The translations under genes were made by a program, and so were the position numbers. This document shows positions 1 through 7,167 of a DNA stretch of 64,000 nucleotides, piece after piece. Positions within the stretch are counted from its first letter, which is position 1; every line of letters begins with the position of its first letter. The DNA comes from Prolixibacteraceae bacterium (GTDB lineage Bacteria; Bacteroidota; Bacteroidia; Bacteroidales; Prolixibacteraceae): assembly GCA_003506435.1 (NCBI GenBank), contig DOAQ01000036.1, forward strand, positions 1 to 64,000. Direction: 5' to 3'. A model generated the notes under the pieces. It ran no database searches, was not told the origin of the DNA, and saw only the letters and a program-made list of their open reading frames with translations.

Positions 1-19
1 CATATAATTGCATTTTGTA

Positions 20-946
20 TTATTCTTCCATCCATTTCAGTATCCGTTCCATTTTTTCTTCCATAGGCATGTAGCCGTCAAGCCAATGAATTACGGTTCC
101 TTGTCGCTCCATTCGTCGGAACCAGGTCATTTGCCGTTTTGCAAATTGATGAATGGCGGTATTCAGTTGTTCAAACATTTCGTTGTAACTGAATTTGCCG
201 GTCAGGTACCATGTCAGGAATTTATATTCCAAACCGTAATATGTGAGTTGTTCGGGGCTTAAACCTTTATCAAACAGTTTTTGTACCTCATCGATCATTC
301 CTTCGTCAAGTCGCTGTTTCAGGCGTTCGGTAATACGCTTGCGCCGTGACAAACGGTCGAATTTCACCCCCACTGTCAAGCTTTTGATTTCCGGCATGTG
401 CGTATCAACTTCCGGATTATTTTTGCAGTATTCTTCAATCTCGATGGCCCGCAATGCGCGTTTCTTGTTTTCAATGTCGGTTTGATTGTGCAGATCCGAT
501 TTGTAGGTTTTCAGAATTTCGACCAGCTCCTCCAATTCTTTATCCTGAAGTTGTTGCCTGAGGCTTTCGTTGAGCGGAACCTGTATAAGCTTGTAATTAT
601 TTAGTACGGCTTCCAGATAAAGACCGCTTCCGCCGCACAAAACCGGAAATTTGCCGCGAGTCTGAATATCTTCAAAAACCTTTAAAAAGTCTTTCTGATA
701 TTCAAAAACATTGTATTCATAACCCGCCTCTGCAATGTCGATAAGGTGAAACGGAATTGGCTGTCCATCAATAATGTAGTCGCCGTAATCTTTTCCGGTG
801 CCCAAATCCATGCCCCGGTAAACCTGCCGCGAATCGGCCGAAATAATTTCCCCGTTGATCCGGAAAGCCAGATTGGCTGCCACGCTGGTTTTTCCTCCTG
901 CAGTGGGTCCGATAATTGCAATAAGGTTATATTTTGCTTGTTTCAT
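20..946 (-). CDS. miaA: tRNA dimethylallyltransferase
   Basis: Transfers a dimethylallyl group to N6 of A37 in tRNAs that read UNN codons, in the cytoplasm. The 308-residue length is normal for the family. A P-loop GPTAGGKT lies at residues 13-20, followed by the substrate-binding DSRQVY motif at 38-43 (the DSR variant rather than DSM), GGSGLYLEAV near residue 105 and a TWFRR motif near the C-terminus. The gene reads away from smpB, with which it shares a short divergent intergenic stretch. Bacteroidota often carry two MiaA paralogues; only one is visible here, and which of the two this is cannot be settled from sequence alone. Confidence 0.96.
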   Translation of the reverse strand: MKQAKYNLIAIIGPTAGGKTSVAANLAFRINGEIISADSRQVYRGMDLGTGKDYGDYIIDGQPIPFHLIDIAEAGYEYNVFEYQKDFLKVFEDIQTRGKFPVLCGGSGLYLEAVLNNYKLIQVPLNESLRQQLQDKELEELVEILKTYKSDLHNQTDIENKKRALRAIEIEEYCKNNPEVDTHMPEIKSLTVGVKFDRLSRRKRITERLKQRLDEGMIDEVQKLFDKGLSPEQLTYYGLEYKFLTWYLTGKFSYNEMFEQLNTAIHQFAKRQMTWFRRMERQGTVIHWLDGYMPMEEKMERILKWMEE

Positions 947-977
947 TTTTCAGTAGATTGCAATCTGCAAAATAATG

Positions 978-985
978 TATTTTTG
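978..985 (+). promoter_or_regulatory. Candidate -7 box for smpB
   Basis: TATTTTTG matches the Bacteroidota -7 consensus TAnnTTTG and lies 55 bases before the smpB start. A TTG at 958-960 could serve as the weak -33 element. This is a pattern match only. Confidence 0.4.
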
Positions 986-1040
986 TAAGGCAAAAAAGAC
1001 CGGTAACGGAAATGTTGCTATTATTTAAGGATGACAGACG

Positions 1041-1499
1041 ATGACCCATAAGGCGCAAAATATTACGATAAAAAATAAGAAGGCTTTCTTCGAATACGAA
1101 ATACTTGAAACTTTCGTGGCTGGTATTCAGTTGGTAGGTACAGAAATCAAGTCGATACGAAGCAGCAAAGTCAGTTTGGTCGATTCGTATTGCCAGTTTC
1201 AGATGGGCGAGCTGTATGTAAAGAACATGCACATATCGGAGTACGACTTCGGAAATATTAATAATCATGAAGCCAAACGAGACCGTAAATTATTACTTCA
1301 GAAACGCGAACTGGGGAAACTGGTAAAAAAATTAAAAGAGAGTGGACTTACCATTGTTCCGCTTAAATTATTTATTATTGAAAGAGGCTTGGCAAAACTG
1401 GAAATTGCACTTGCCAAAGGGAAAAAGGTATACGACAAACGCGAAACACTGAAGGAAAAAGATTCGAAACGCGACATGGACCGGGCGATGAAACATTGA
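1041..1499 (+). CDS. smpB: SsrA-binding protein SmpB
   Basis: Binds tmRNA (SsrA) and delivers it to stalled ribosomes for trans-translation. The 152 residues show the standard oligonucleotide-binding barrel with the LVGTEIKSIR motif near residues 31-40, the YVKNMHISEY segment, and a basic C-terminal tail (KKVYDKRETLKEKDSKRDMDRAMK) that in the family enters the decoding centre. It stands alone between the divergent miaA and the convergent MFS gene. The ssrA RNA itself is not in this window. Confidence 0.97.
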   Translation: MTHKAQNITIKNKKAFFEYEILETFVAGIQLVGTEIKSIRSSKVSLVDSYCQFQMGELYVKNMHISEYDFGNINNHEAKRDRKLLLQKRELGKLVKKLKESGLTIVPLKLFIIERGLAKLEIALAKGKKVYDKRETLKEKDSKRDMDRAMKH

Positions 1500-1523
1500 A
1501 CCGATTTCCGAATTGTTTTTGTA

Positions 1524-1567
1524 AAAAAGAGATTGTCTCAAAAGTGGCTTTTGAAACAATCTCTTTT
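1524..1567. terminator. Bidirectional intrinsic terminator between smpB and the MFS gene
   Basis: A long hairpin has arms AAAAGAGATTGT and ACAATCTCTTTT, and an inner AAAAG/CTTTT pair. A-rich and T-rich ends mean either strand ends in a U run. It lies in the 88-base gap between two convergent genes, so it probably ends both transcripts. Confidence 0.8.
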
Positions 1568-1587
1568 CGGATTTTCAACTAAAATGT

Positions 1588-2799
1588 TTATTGAGCTGTC
1601 GCTTTTTTTCTGTGTTTAAGAAACAGGTATGTAAAAGCGATTGTGAGGATAACAGGCAGAACAATTGCATATTGGAGGGTTGCCGCGCCTGCCGCAATAT
1701 CGTTTCCAAGTTTACCTAGCTGCATATCGTATATACGACCAAGCGTTGGTTGTGCAATTGCACCGCCCAGGAAGCCGATACCTCCCATAATGGCCAGTCC
1801 AAGCGCTCCGCTCGTTGGAACTTTTTCAGCAACAACGCCCAGCATGTTAGGCCAGAAATAGGCAACACCCATGGCAAAAACGGTTGCAGCAGCAAACAAC
1901 ATGGCTCCCGACGAAATGCTCATCAGGTAAAGGCCAATTCCTGAAAAGATGGCAGAGAACAGCAAAACGCCGATTCCCGAAAGTTTATGCACCACCGGGC
2001 CTGCCAATAAACGGGCCAAAGCCATGACAGCCGAAATCCAAACTAAAATCAGGATGGCCCCAAAACCACCTTCGCCAAACAAGTTATTTACAGCATTCTG
2101 GAAAAGCGCAGGAATCCACTGATTCGCGCCCAATTCGGTGGCAGCAGTCATCACCATCAGAAAAGCCATGAAGAGGAACAGCGGTGAAACGCAGGCTTTG
2201 AGCATGTCTTTGTAACTGGCGCCCATTGCAACACGTTCGGTATGAGGAAATTTTTGTTTCATAAACAGTAGTCCGTAGCCAATGGTCGGGAGCAGCATGA
2301 CAGCCGTTTGTACCCGCCAACCGATACCGGCATTGCTGAGGAAATAAACCACCAGTCCGCCAATCACGATTCCGGTAGGAAACCACATGTGAAAACGGTT
2401 TAACTTGGCTGTTTTCTGGTCAGGATAGATTGCCGTGATAAGCGGATTACAGGCCGCTTCAACACTTCCGTTGGCAATGCCAATCAGCATGGTTGAGAAA
2501 AACAGGGTCCAGAAACCGCTGGCAAAAATAGTCATTACCAGTCCGGTAATATGGCAGGCAAAAGCAACGGCAATCACTTTTCCGATACCCAAAATATCGA
2601 CCAGAGGCCCTAAAAAGATCATGGCAACAGTGAAGCCCCAAAAGGCAGTGCCGACAATCCAGCCAACCTGGGCGCCTGTCAGGTTAAATTCTTCCATCCA
2701 GGGAGTGATAAAACCGCCGCGGGTACCAAATGCGAGTGCAGTCACAACCAATGCCACACAACTGGCATTGAATAACATAGCTTTTTTGATTTTGTCCAT
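1588..2799 (-). CDS. Major facilitator superfamily transporter
   Basis: A 403-residue inner-membrane protein with about twelve hydrophobic segments, matching MFS size and layout. An N-terminal helix with FGTRGGFITPWMEEF and the glycine-rich GTAFWGFTVAMIFLGPLVD region between TM2 and TM3 fit the family. The substrate cannot be read from sequence; Bacteroidota paralogues are often sugar or sugar-acid permeases. It is monocistronic, with a plausible -7 box upstream and a shared terminator downstream. The A/C-rich leader before the start (ACTAAAACAACC) resembles leaders of the glycosidase genes further along. Confidence 0.85.
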   Translation of the reverse strand: MDKIKKAMLFNASCVALVVTALAFGTRGGFITPWMEEFNLTGAQVGWIVGTAFWGFTVAMIFLGPLVDILGIGKVIAVAFACHITGLVMTIFASGFWTLFFSTMLIGIANGSVEAACNPLITAIYPDQKTAKLNRFHMWFPTGIVIGGLVVYFLSNAGIGWRVQTAVMLLPTIGYGLLFMKQKFPHTERVAMGASYKDMLKACVSPLFLFMAFLMVMTAATELGANQWIPALFQNAVNNLFGEGGFGAILILVWISAVMALARLLAGPVVHKLSGIGVLLFSAIFSGIGLYLMSISSGAMLFAAATVFAMGVAYFWPNMLGVVAEKVPTSGALGLAIMGGIGFLGGAIAQPTLGRIYDMQLGKLGNDIAAGAATLQYAIVLPVILTIAFTYLFLKHRKKATAQ

Positions 2800-2847
2800 C
2801 TTTAGGTTGTTTTAGTTTGTATTTAGTCTGTTAGCTCGTCTCTTTTC

Positions 2848-2855
2848 CAAATGTA
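2848..2855 (-). promoter_or_regulatory. Candidate -7 box for the MFS gene
   Basis: Read on the minus strand this is TACATTTG, an exact TAnnTTTG match 49 bases before the start codon. No clear -33 TTTG is seen. Confidence 0.4.
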
Positions 2856-3083
2856 GGTATTTAATCATTCTGGTTCGTTCTGTGCTGGTTGTTTTTCATT
2901 CTTTTTCTGAAACAATACATTCAAAAAAGGAAATGATTAATGGTAATTTTGGATTGTAAAACTCTGGGGTACAATGAATAATCCGCTAAGACAAAAGAAT
3001 TTTTTGAAATACAGGTTCATAATCAGGCATTAGTTAGTTTGCTGATCGTAAATATAAAAAAACATCCTGAATATTTTTAGGAA

Positions 3084-5126
3084 TTAATTTTCTGCCGGAG
3101 ATTTTAACGGAAGTAAGTTATTCGGACCGTACAAGCCTTTATTTTTTATGCTGAAGTCTTTTTCATACGCCACCTGTACAAGGCCGTAATTCATAAATCC
3201 GCCGGTTTTACTTACCCGTTGGAAATTGAGGCTCAACTGGTTCAGTTCCATTCTGAAATTGGAAATACAACGGGGCATATCTTTGCCGTATTTATGTAGG
3301 GCGTTCATAAAGTAGTAGGCCAGGTCGAAACCCTGAAAACTAAATTCGTTGGGTTCGGTGGCAAATTGTTTTTTAAACGCAGCAATAAACCGGTTCACCG
3401 GAACGCTTTCGTAATCGATGAAATAGTGAGTCATGTATTGCAACTGGGTTCGGTGGAAATATTCAGGTTGAATACTGCGGTATCCTTTAAAACCCGATAA
3501 GCCTACCAGACGTACATTGGTCTGCTCTGCGAGGGAGTTGAGATTGGTTACAGCAACGCTTATTTGTCCTTCGTTGACCGCTGGGATGATAAAAACATTT
3601 TCAAGCTTTTGGGAGAGAATATTTTTTATTCCTGAAATACCTTCGGTTTCGAAATTACATTCATGGAACAATACTTCCCTATGTTTATTGTAATACCCGG
3701 TTGCGAATAGTTTCTCACGGCATTGATTTACCAATTCGGCTTCCTGCAAATGCCGGTAATCGCCTATTCTGAAAACAATGAAATTTTTATCAAAAAACTC
3801 ATCGGCAACCCAACTGGCTGTTTGCCTGATCAGGTATTCTTTGTCCGGATTAACTTTAAAATAGTAGGGGTTTTTCTTTTCGAAATTACCGGATGAAGAC
3901 AGAGGAGAAACCATCGGGATACGGTTTTTAGCGCTGAAAGCCGAAATTTCGGATTGCATTTCTGGAAATACCGGTCCGAGGATAAGATCCATTTCCCGGA
4001 AAATATCTTGTTGTATAAGCGATCGGATCACCATCGAATCCCGTTCCGTATCGAATACAAACAACTCGAATTTTTTGCCTTGTTTTCGCAGACTGTCAAC
4101 AGCCATTAAAACACCTTCATAAAAGTGCATGAAATTTTCGGAACGGGGATCAATTATTTTTTCTTTCCGGATTCGAAACGTGTCTTTCGGAAGGGATGCT
4201 CCCCGTTTGTAAATATTCATAAAAGCCGAGTCTGCCAACAATTCTTTATTGCTAAGCGACATCCGGTTAATGGTATCGTTGGCATCGAGAAAGAGCGGAA
4301 GAAGAAGTGCCACCTGATATGTTTTCCCCTTGCTTTCAGAATTTGTGTTGCATGGTTCCGGCAAACCTTGGTAACGGTGTTTTATTTTGTACCCGGGTAG
4401 AACCCAGATGCTGTCCTGAATGCTTTTGTCGAATATTTTTTTTCGCAATGATTTATCAGGGATCAGCAATTCTTCGCCTTTCAGAAGTTCCCTGTATTTA
4501 AGCTCGGGATTGGCATTTTTTAGTTCGTTGATGCTGATTTCGAACCGGGAGGCTATGTCGTAAACCGACTCGTCTGAATGGACTGTATACCGTATAAATT
4601 CCTTTTCCTTTTCAGGCTCGGAAATGATCACCGGAAGCCGGCTTCCCGGGATTTTGATGAGCGAACCGGGCAAAACTCCTTTTTGCAGTTGCGGGTTGAT
4701 TGCAACCAATGAATCGGACGGCATGTCGTATTTCTTTTCAAGGTCGAAAAGCGTATCGCCCGGTTTAATTTTATAGGTGAAATATTTTGTTTTGTTCTGA
4801 TCTTGTTCATGTTCTCCCTGCGTTTCCTGAATATCCGGCTTTGTTGGTTCCTTCGGTTGCTCATTTCCGCGAACCGGGATGCGAAGCGTTTGCCCAACCT
4901 GAATCCCTTTTTTTGCTGAAGGATTGTGCCTGTAAAGTTCTTCCATCGTGATTCCGTACTGACGGGCAATAGAAAAAACAGTTTGTTTACGTTTTACCTT
5001 GAGTTCAATAAATTTCGGTTTCTGCGATGCCGTAACAGTTATTGTTTTGACAGACATCATTCCGAATGTTGAACCGGAACTGACGGTGACCAGAATCAAG
5101 AATAAAAGAAGTAACCTGAGCTTCAT
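3084..5126 (-). CDS. LysM-repeat protein with type I periplasmic-binding fold
   Basis: A 680-residue exported protein with a hydrophobic signal at residues 3-24. Three LysM peptidoglycan-binding repeats lie at about 41-84, 117-160 and 179-223 (for example YKIKPGDTLFDLEKKYDMP). From about residue 270 it has the pattern of a type I periplasmic-binding (Leu/Ile/Val-receptor) fold: VALLLPLF, DLILGPVFPEMQ and IPMVSPLSSS. No ABC transporter genes accompany it. In E. coli, LpoA also uses this fold as a penicillin-binding-protein activator, so a role in steering peptidoglycan synthesis is a reasonable inference; ligand binding is the alternative. It is transcribed alone from a candidate promoter directly upstream. 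Confidence 0.85.
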   Translation of the reverse strand: MKLRLLLLFLILVTVSSGSTFGMMSVKTITVTASQKPKFIELKVKRKQTVFSIARQYGITMEELYRHNPSAKKGIQVGQTLRIPVRGNEQPKEPTKPDIQETQGEHEQDQNKTKYFTYKIKPGDTLFDLEKKYDMPSDSLVAINPQLQKGVLPGSLIKIPGSRLPVIISEPEKEKEFIRYTVHSDESVYDIASRFEISINELKNANPELKYRELLKGEELLIPDKSLRKKIFDKSIQDSIWVLPGYKIKHRYQGLPEPCNTNSESKGKTYQVALLLPLFLDANDTINRMSLSNKELLADSAFMNIYKRGASLPKDTFRIRKEKIIDPRSENFMHFYEGVLMAVDSLRKQGKKFELFVFDTERDSMVIRSLIQQDIFREMDLILGPVFPEMQSEISAFSAKNRIPMVSPLSSSGNFEKKNPYYFKVNPDKEYLIRQTASWVADEFFDKNFIVFRIGDYRHLQEAELVNQCREKLFATGYYNKHREVLFHECNFETEGISGIKNILSQKLENVFIIPAVNEGQISVAVTNLNSLAEQTNVRLVGLSGFKGYRSIQPEYFHRTQLQYMTHYFIDYESVPVNRFIAAFKKQFATEPNEFSFQGFDLAYYFMNALHKYGKDMPRCISNFRMELNQLSLNFQRVSKTGGFMNYGLVQVAYEKDFSIKNKGLYGPNNLLPLKSPAEN

Positions 5127-5151
5127 TGTATCGTTAAAAATTAAAACCTTT

Positions 5152-5159
5152 CAAAAATA
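5152..5159 (-). promoter_or_regulatory. Candidate -7 box for the LysM protein
   Basis: The minus strand reads TATTTTTG, an exact TAnnTTTG match 26 bases before the start codon. Confidence 0.4.
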
Positions 5160-5326
5160 GAATTAAAATAAACGTTCGTCAATTTTTAACGTCTGAAATT
5201 CGGAATAATTACAATAAGGAAATAATCATCCGTTGATGATTAACCGGGATACTTTGGTTTTTAACTTTTTTGGACGAACTTCGCAATGGCCTGTACGTTG
5301 TTTAAGTGAAATCAAATTTTACGGAA

Positions 5327-5953
5327 ATGAATGTGGAGCAAATTTTTTCGAATAACCGGAAATGGATTGCCGAAAGATTGAAGATTGACGGAAATTATTT
5401 TAAAAATCTTTCCAAAGGACAGAATCCCGAGTTTTTATACATCGGTTGTTCGGATAGCCGCGTCACTGCGGAGGAGTTAATGGGGGTTCAGCCGGGCGAT
5501 GTTTTTGTATTCCGGAATATTGCCAATATGGTTCCGAATAATGATCTGAGCGCTATGTCGGTCATTACGTATTCGGTGTCGCATTTAAAGGTAAATCACA
5601 TTGTCGTTTGCGGACATTATTATTGTACGGGAGTGAAGGCCGCCATGCAATCGGCTGATTTGGGTATTCTGAATCCATGGCTGCGAAATATCCGCGATGT
5701 TTACCGTTTGCATAAAAAAGAGCTTGATTCGATTGACGATGAGGAAGAAAAATACAAACGACTGGTTGAATTGAATGTTCAGGAACAGTGCATCAATGTG
5801 ATTAAAACCGCCGATGTGCAGAAAGCGAACAAAGAACGAAACCTCAAAGTTCATGGTTGGGTATTCGATGTACATAGCGGAAAACTGATCGACCTGAAAA
5901 TCGACTTCGATAAAATATTGGGTGAAATAATGGAAATTTACAGGATCATTTAA
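5327..5953 (+). CDS. Beta-class carbonic anhydrase
   Basis: Interconverts CO2 and bicarbonate in the cytoplasm with a zinc ion. From the ATG at 5327 the protein has 208 residues. The family's CxDSR motif is at 41-45 (CSDSR), and the other zinc ligands are His97 and Cys100 in CGHYYCTG. A GTG seven codons upstream (5306) is in frame, but the protein beginning MNVEQIF matches the usual beta-CA N-terminus better. The Crp/Fnr regulator gene begins 11 bases downstream, suggesting co-transcription. Confidence 0.95.
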   Translation: MNVEQIFSNNRKWIAERLKIDGNYFKNLSKGQNPEFLYIGCSDSRVTAEELMGVQPGDVFVFRNIANMVPNNDLSAMSVITYSVSHLKVNHIVVCGHYYCTGVKAAMQSADLGILNPWLRNIRDVYRLHKKELDSIDDEEEKYKRLVELNVQEQCINVIKTADVQKANKERNLKVHGWVFDVHSGKLIDLKIDFDKILGEIMEIYRII

Positions 5954-5964
5954 AATACGAATCG

Positions 5965-6519
5965 ATGGTTGATCATTTGCGAAACAGGCTGCAACAGGAT
6001 AAAACACATTGGGAACGGTTCCGCGAGTGTTTCCATGAAAAGGAAATTCCATCAAAAACAATTCTGTTGAAAGAAGGTGAAATATCACAAAACATGTGTT
6101 TTGTAAAAAAAGGTTGTTTGCGGCTTTGGTTCAATAACGATGGCAAGGATATTACTTTTCAGTTCTTTTTTGAAGGACAGGCTGTTTCCTCCATTGAGAG
6201 TTTTTGGGGGCAACAGCCCAGCATAGTCAGTTTGGAAAGCATTGAACCTTCAGTCGTGGTTTTTTTGAAGCGGGACGATTTTATGGCTATCCTAAATCTT
6301 TATCCCGATATCAAAGATTGGCTTTTCGAAAAAATGGTAAAGCGGATGGCTGATTATTCAAAACTTTTTCTTTCCCGCATCAAGAATAATCCGCAGGAAC
6401 GGTATTGTGAATTATTGGAGAATAACCCGGAGATTATTCAGCGGGTTCCGCAGCACTACATTGCTTCGTATCTGGGAATTACCCCAATCTCGTTAAGCCG
6501 GATAAGAAACCGAAAATGA
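5965..6519 (+). CDS. Crp/Fnr family transcriptional regulator
   Basis: A 184-residue regulator with an N-terminal cyclic-nucleotide-type beta-roll (about residues 25-130, including LLKEGEISQNMCFVKKGCLRLW) and a short C-terminal winged helix ending in QHYIASYLGITPISLSRIRNRK, the recognition helix. This is the common Bacteroidota Crp-like type. The N-terminal Cys cluster of an FNR iron-sulphur sensor is not evident. It follows the carbonic anhydrase by 11 bases and precedes the ferredoxin/DUF4405 pair, whose leader carries the palindrome TAACAATTGTTA; regulation of that pair is inferred. Confidence 0.9.
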   Translation: MVDHLRNRLQQDKTHWERFRECFHEKEIPSKTILLKEGEISQNMCFVKKGCLRLWFNNDGKDITFQFFFEGQAVSSIESFWGQQPSIVSLESIEPSVVVFLKRDDFMAILNLYPDIKDWLFEKMVKRMADYSKLFLSRIKNNPQERYCELLENNPEIIQRVPQHYIASYLGITPISLSRIRNRK

Positions 6520-6530
6520 GATTCATTTCT

Positions 6531-6542
6531 TAACAATTGTTA
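6531..6542. promoter_or_regulatory. Palindromic candidate operator before the ferredoxin gene
   Basis: TAACAATTGTTA is a perfect 12-base inverted repeat with the TAAC-N4-GTTA spacing typical of Crp/Fnr half-sites. It sits 23 bases upstream of the ferredoxin -7 box and directly after the Crp/Fnr gene. A position upstream of the -7 box would suit an activator. Binding is inferred. Confidence 0.45.
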
Positions 6543-6565
6543 TCGCAGGAGAGAAACGGGGATGG

Positions 6566-6573
6566 TACTTTTG
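6566..6573 (+). promoter_or_regulatory. Candidate -7 box for the ferredoxin gene
   Basis: TACTTTTG is an exact TAnnTTTG match 17 bases before the ATG at 6590. Confidence 0.5.
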
Positions 6574-6589
6574 TGAAAAAACAAGGGAG

Positions 6590-6838
6590 ATGAGTCTCAG
6601 TATTCGAAGATCAAACCATATACAAACTGCATTTGTTCAGCTTGACACGCGGAAATGTAAGGCATGCTGGAAGTGTATTGAAAGTTGTCCCGGGAAAGTG
6701 ATTGGAAAAGTTAGTTTTTTAAGTCACCGTCATGCCATTTTCAGAAATGCCAACAAATGCAAAGGATGTCTTAAATGTGTCAAAGGATGCGAATTTGGAG
6801 CTTATCATTCAACTACAAATGTAATATGGAAACAATAG
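6590..6838 (+). CDS. Small 2[4Fe-4S] ferredoxin
   Basis: An 82-residue electron carrier with two cysteine clusters: Cys23, 26, 29, 33 (CKACWKCIESCP) and Cys57, 60, 63, 67 (CKGCLKCVKGC). It differs from classical clostridial ferredoxins by a longer linker between clusters and by Glu rather than Pro after the last Cys. The next gene starts inside its 3' end, a 13-base overlap, so the two are translationally coupled. The partner DUF4405 membrane protein suggests electron flow between a soluble iron-sulphur protein and a membrane haem. Confidence 0.9.
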   Translation: MSLSIRRSNHIQTAFVQLDTRKCKACWKCIESCPGKVIGKVSFLSHRHAIFRNANKCKGCLKCVKGCEFGAYHSTTNVIWKQ

Positions 6839-7167
6839 AAAAAAGGAAATTTAATAAACGTGCATTCGTTTCAATTGTCATGTTTATTGCATTGGCAGGT
6901 TTGCCTGTTTCAGGAATAATGAACCACAACTTGCAATTTGAACCTCTGATCCCGGCACGGCATTTTTGGATGTCTGTCCATAATATGTCGGCTATTTTGT
7001 TTACCGTTTTTGCTGTTATTCATATATCATACAACTGGCGTCCGTTGTTGAATTACGTAAAACGGGTAAAAAAAATAACCGTGTCGAAAGAGGCGGTACT
7101 GGCCGTAGTACTGGTCGTTTTTATTGTCGGTTTGTTTTCCTCGCATGCATTTCATGTCGGAGGCTAA
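6826..7167 (+). CDS. DUF4405 membrane protein, putative b-haem carrier
   Basis: A 113-residue protein from the ATG at 6826 (an upstream ATG at 6775 would run deep inside the ferredoxin gene). It has three hydrophobic helices at about 12-30, 45-65 and 85-105. Conserved histidines occur as in DUF4405 and cytochrome-b-like small proteins: HFWMSVHNMSA, VIHISYNW and a terminal HAFH. Haem binding is known or suspected for relatives but is inferred here. Its stop codon overlaps the stop codon of the convergent AsmA-like gene. Confidence 0.85.
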   Translation: METIEKRKFNKRAFVSIVMFIALAGLPVSGIMNHNLQFEPLIPARHFWMSVHNMSAILFTVFAVIHISYNWRPLLNYVKRVKKITVSKEAVLAVVLVVFIVGLFSSHAFHVGG

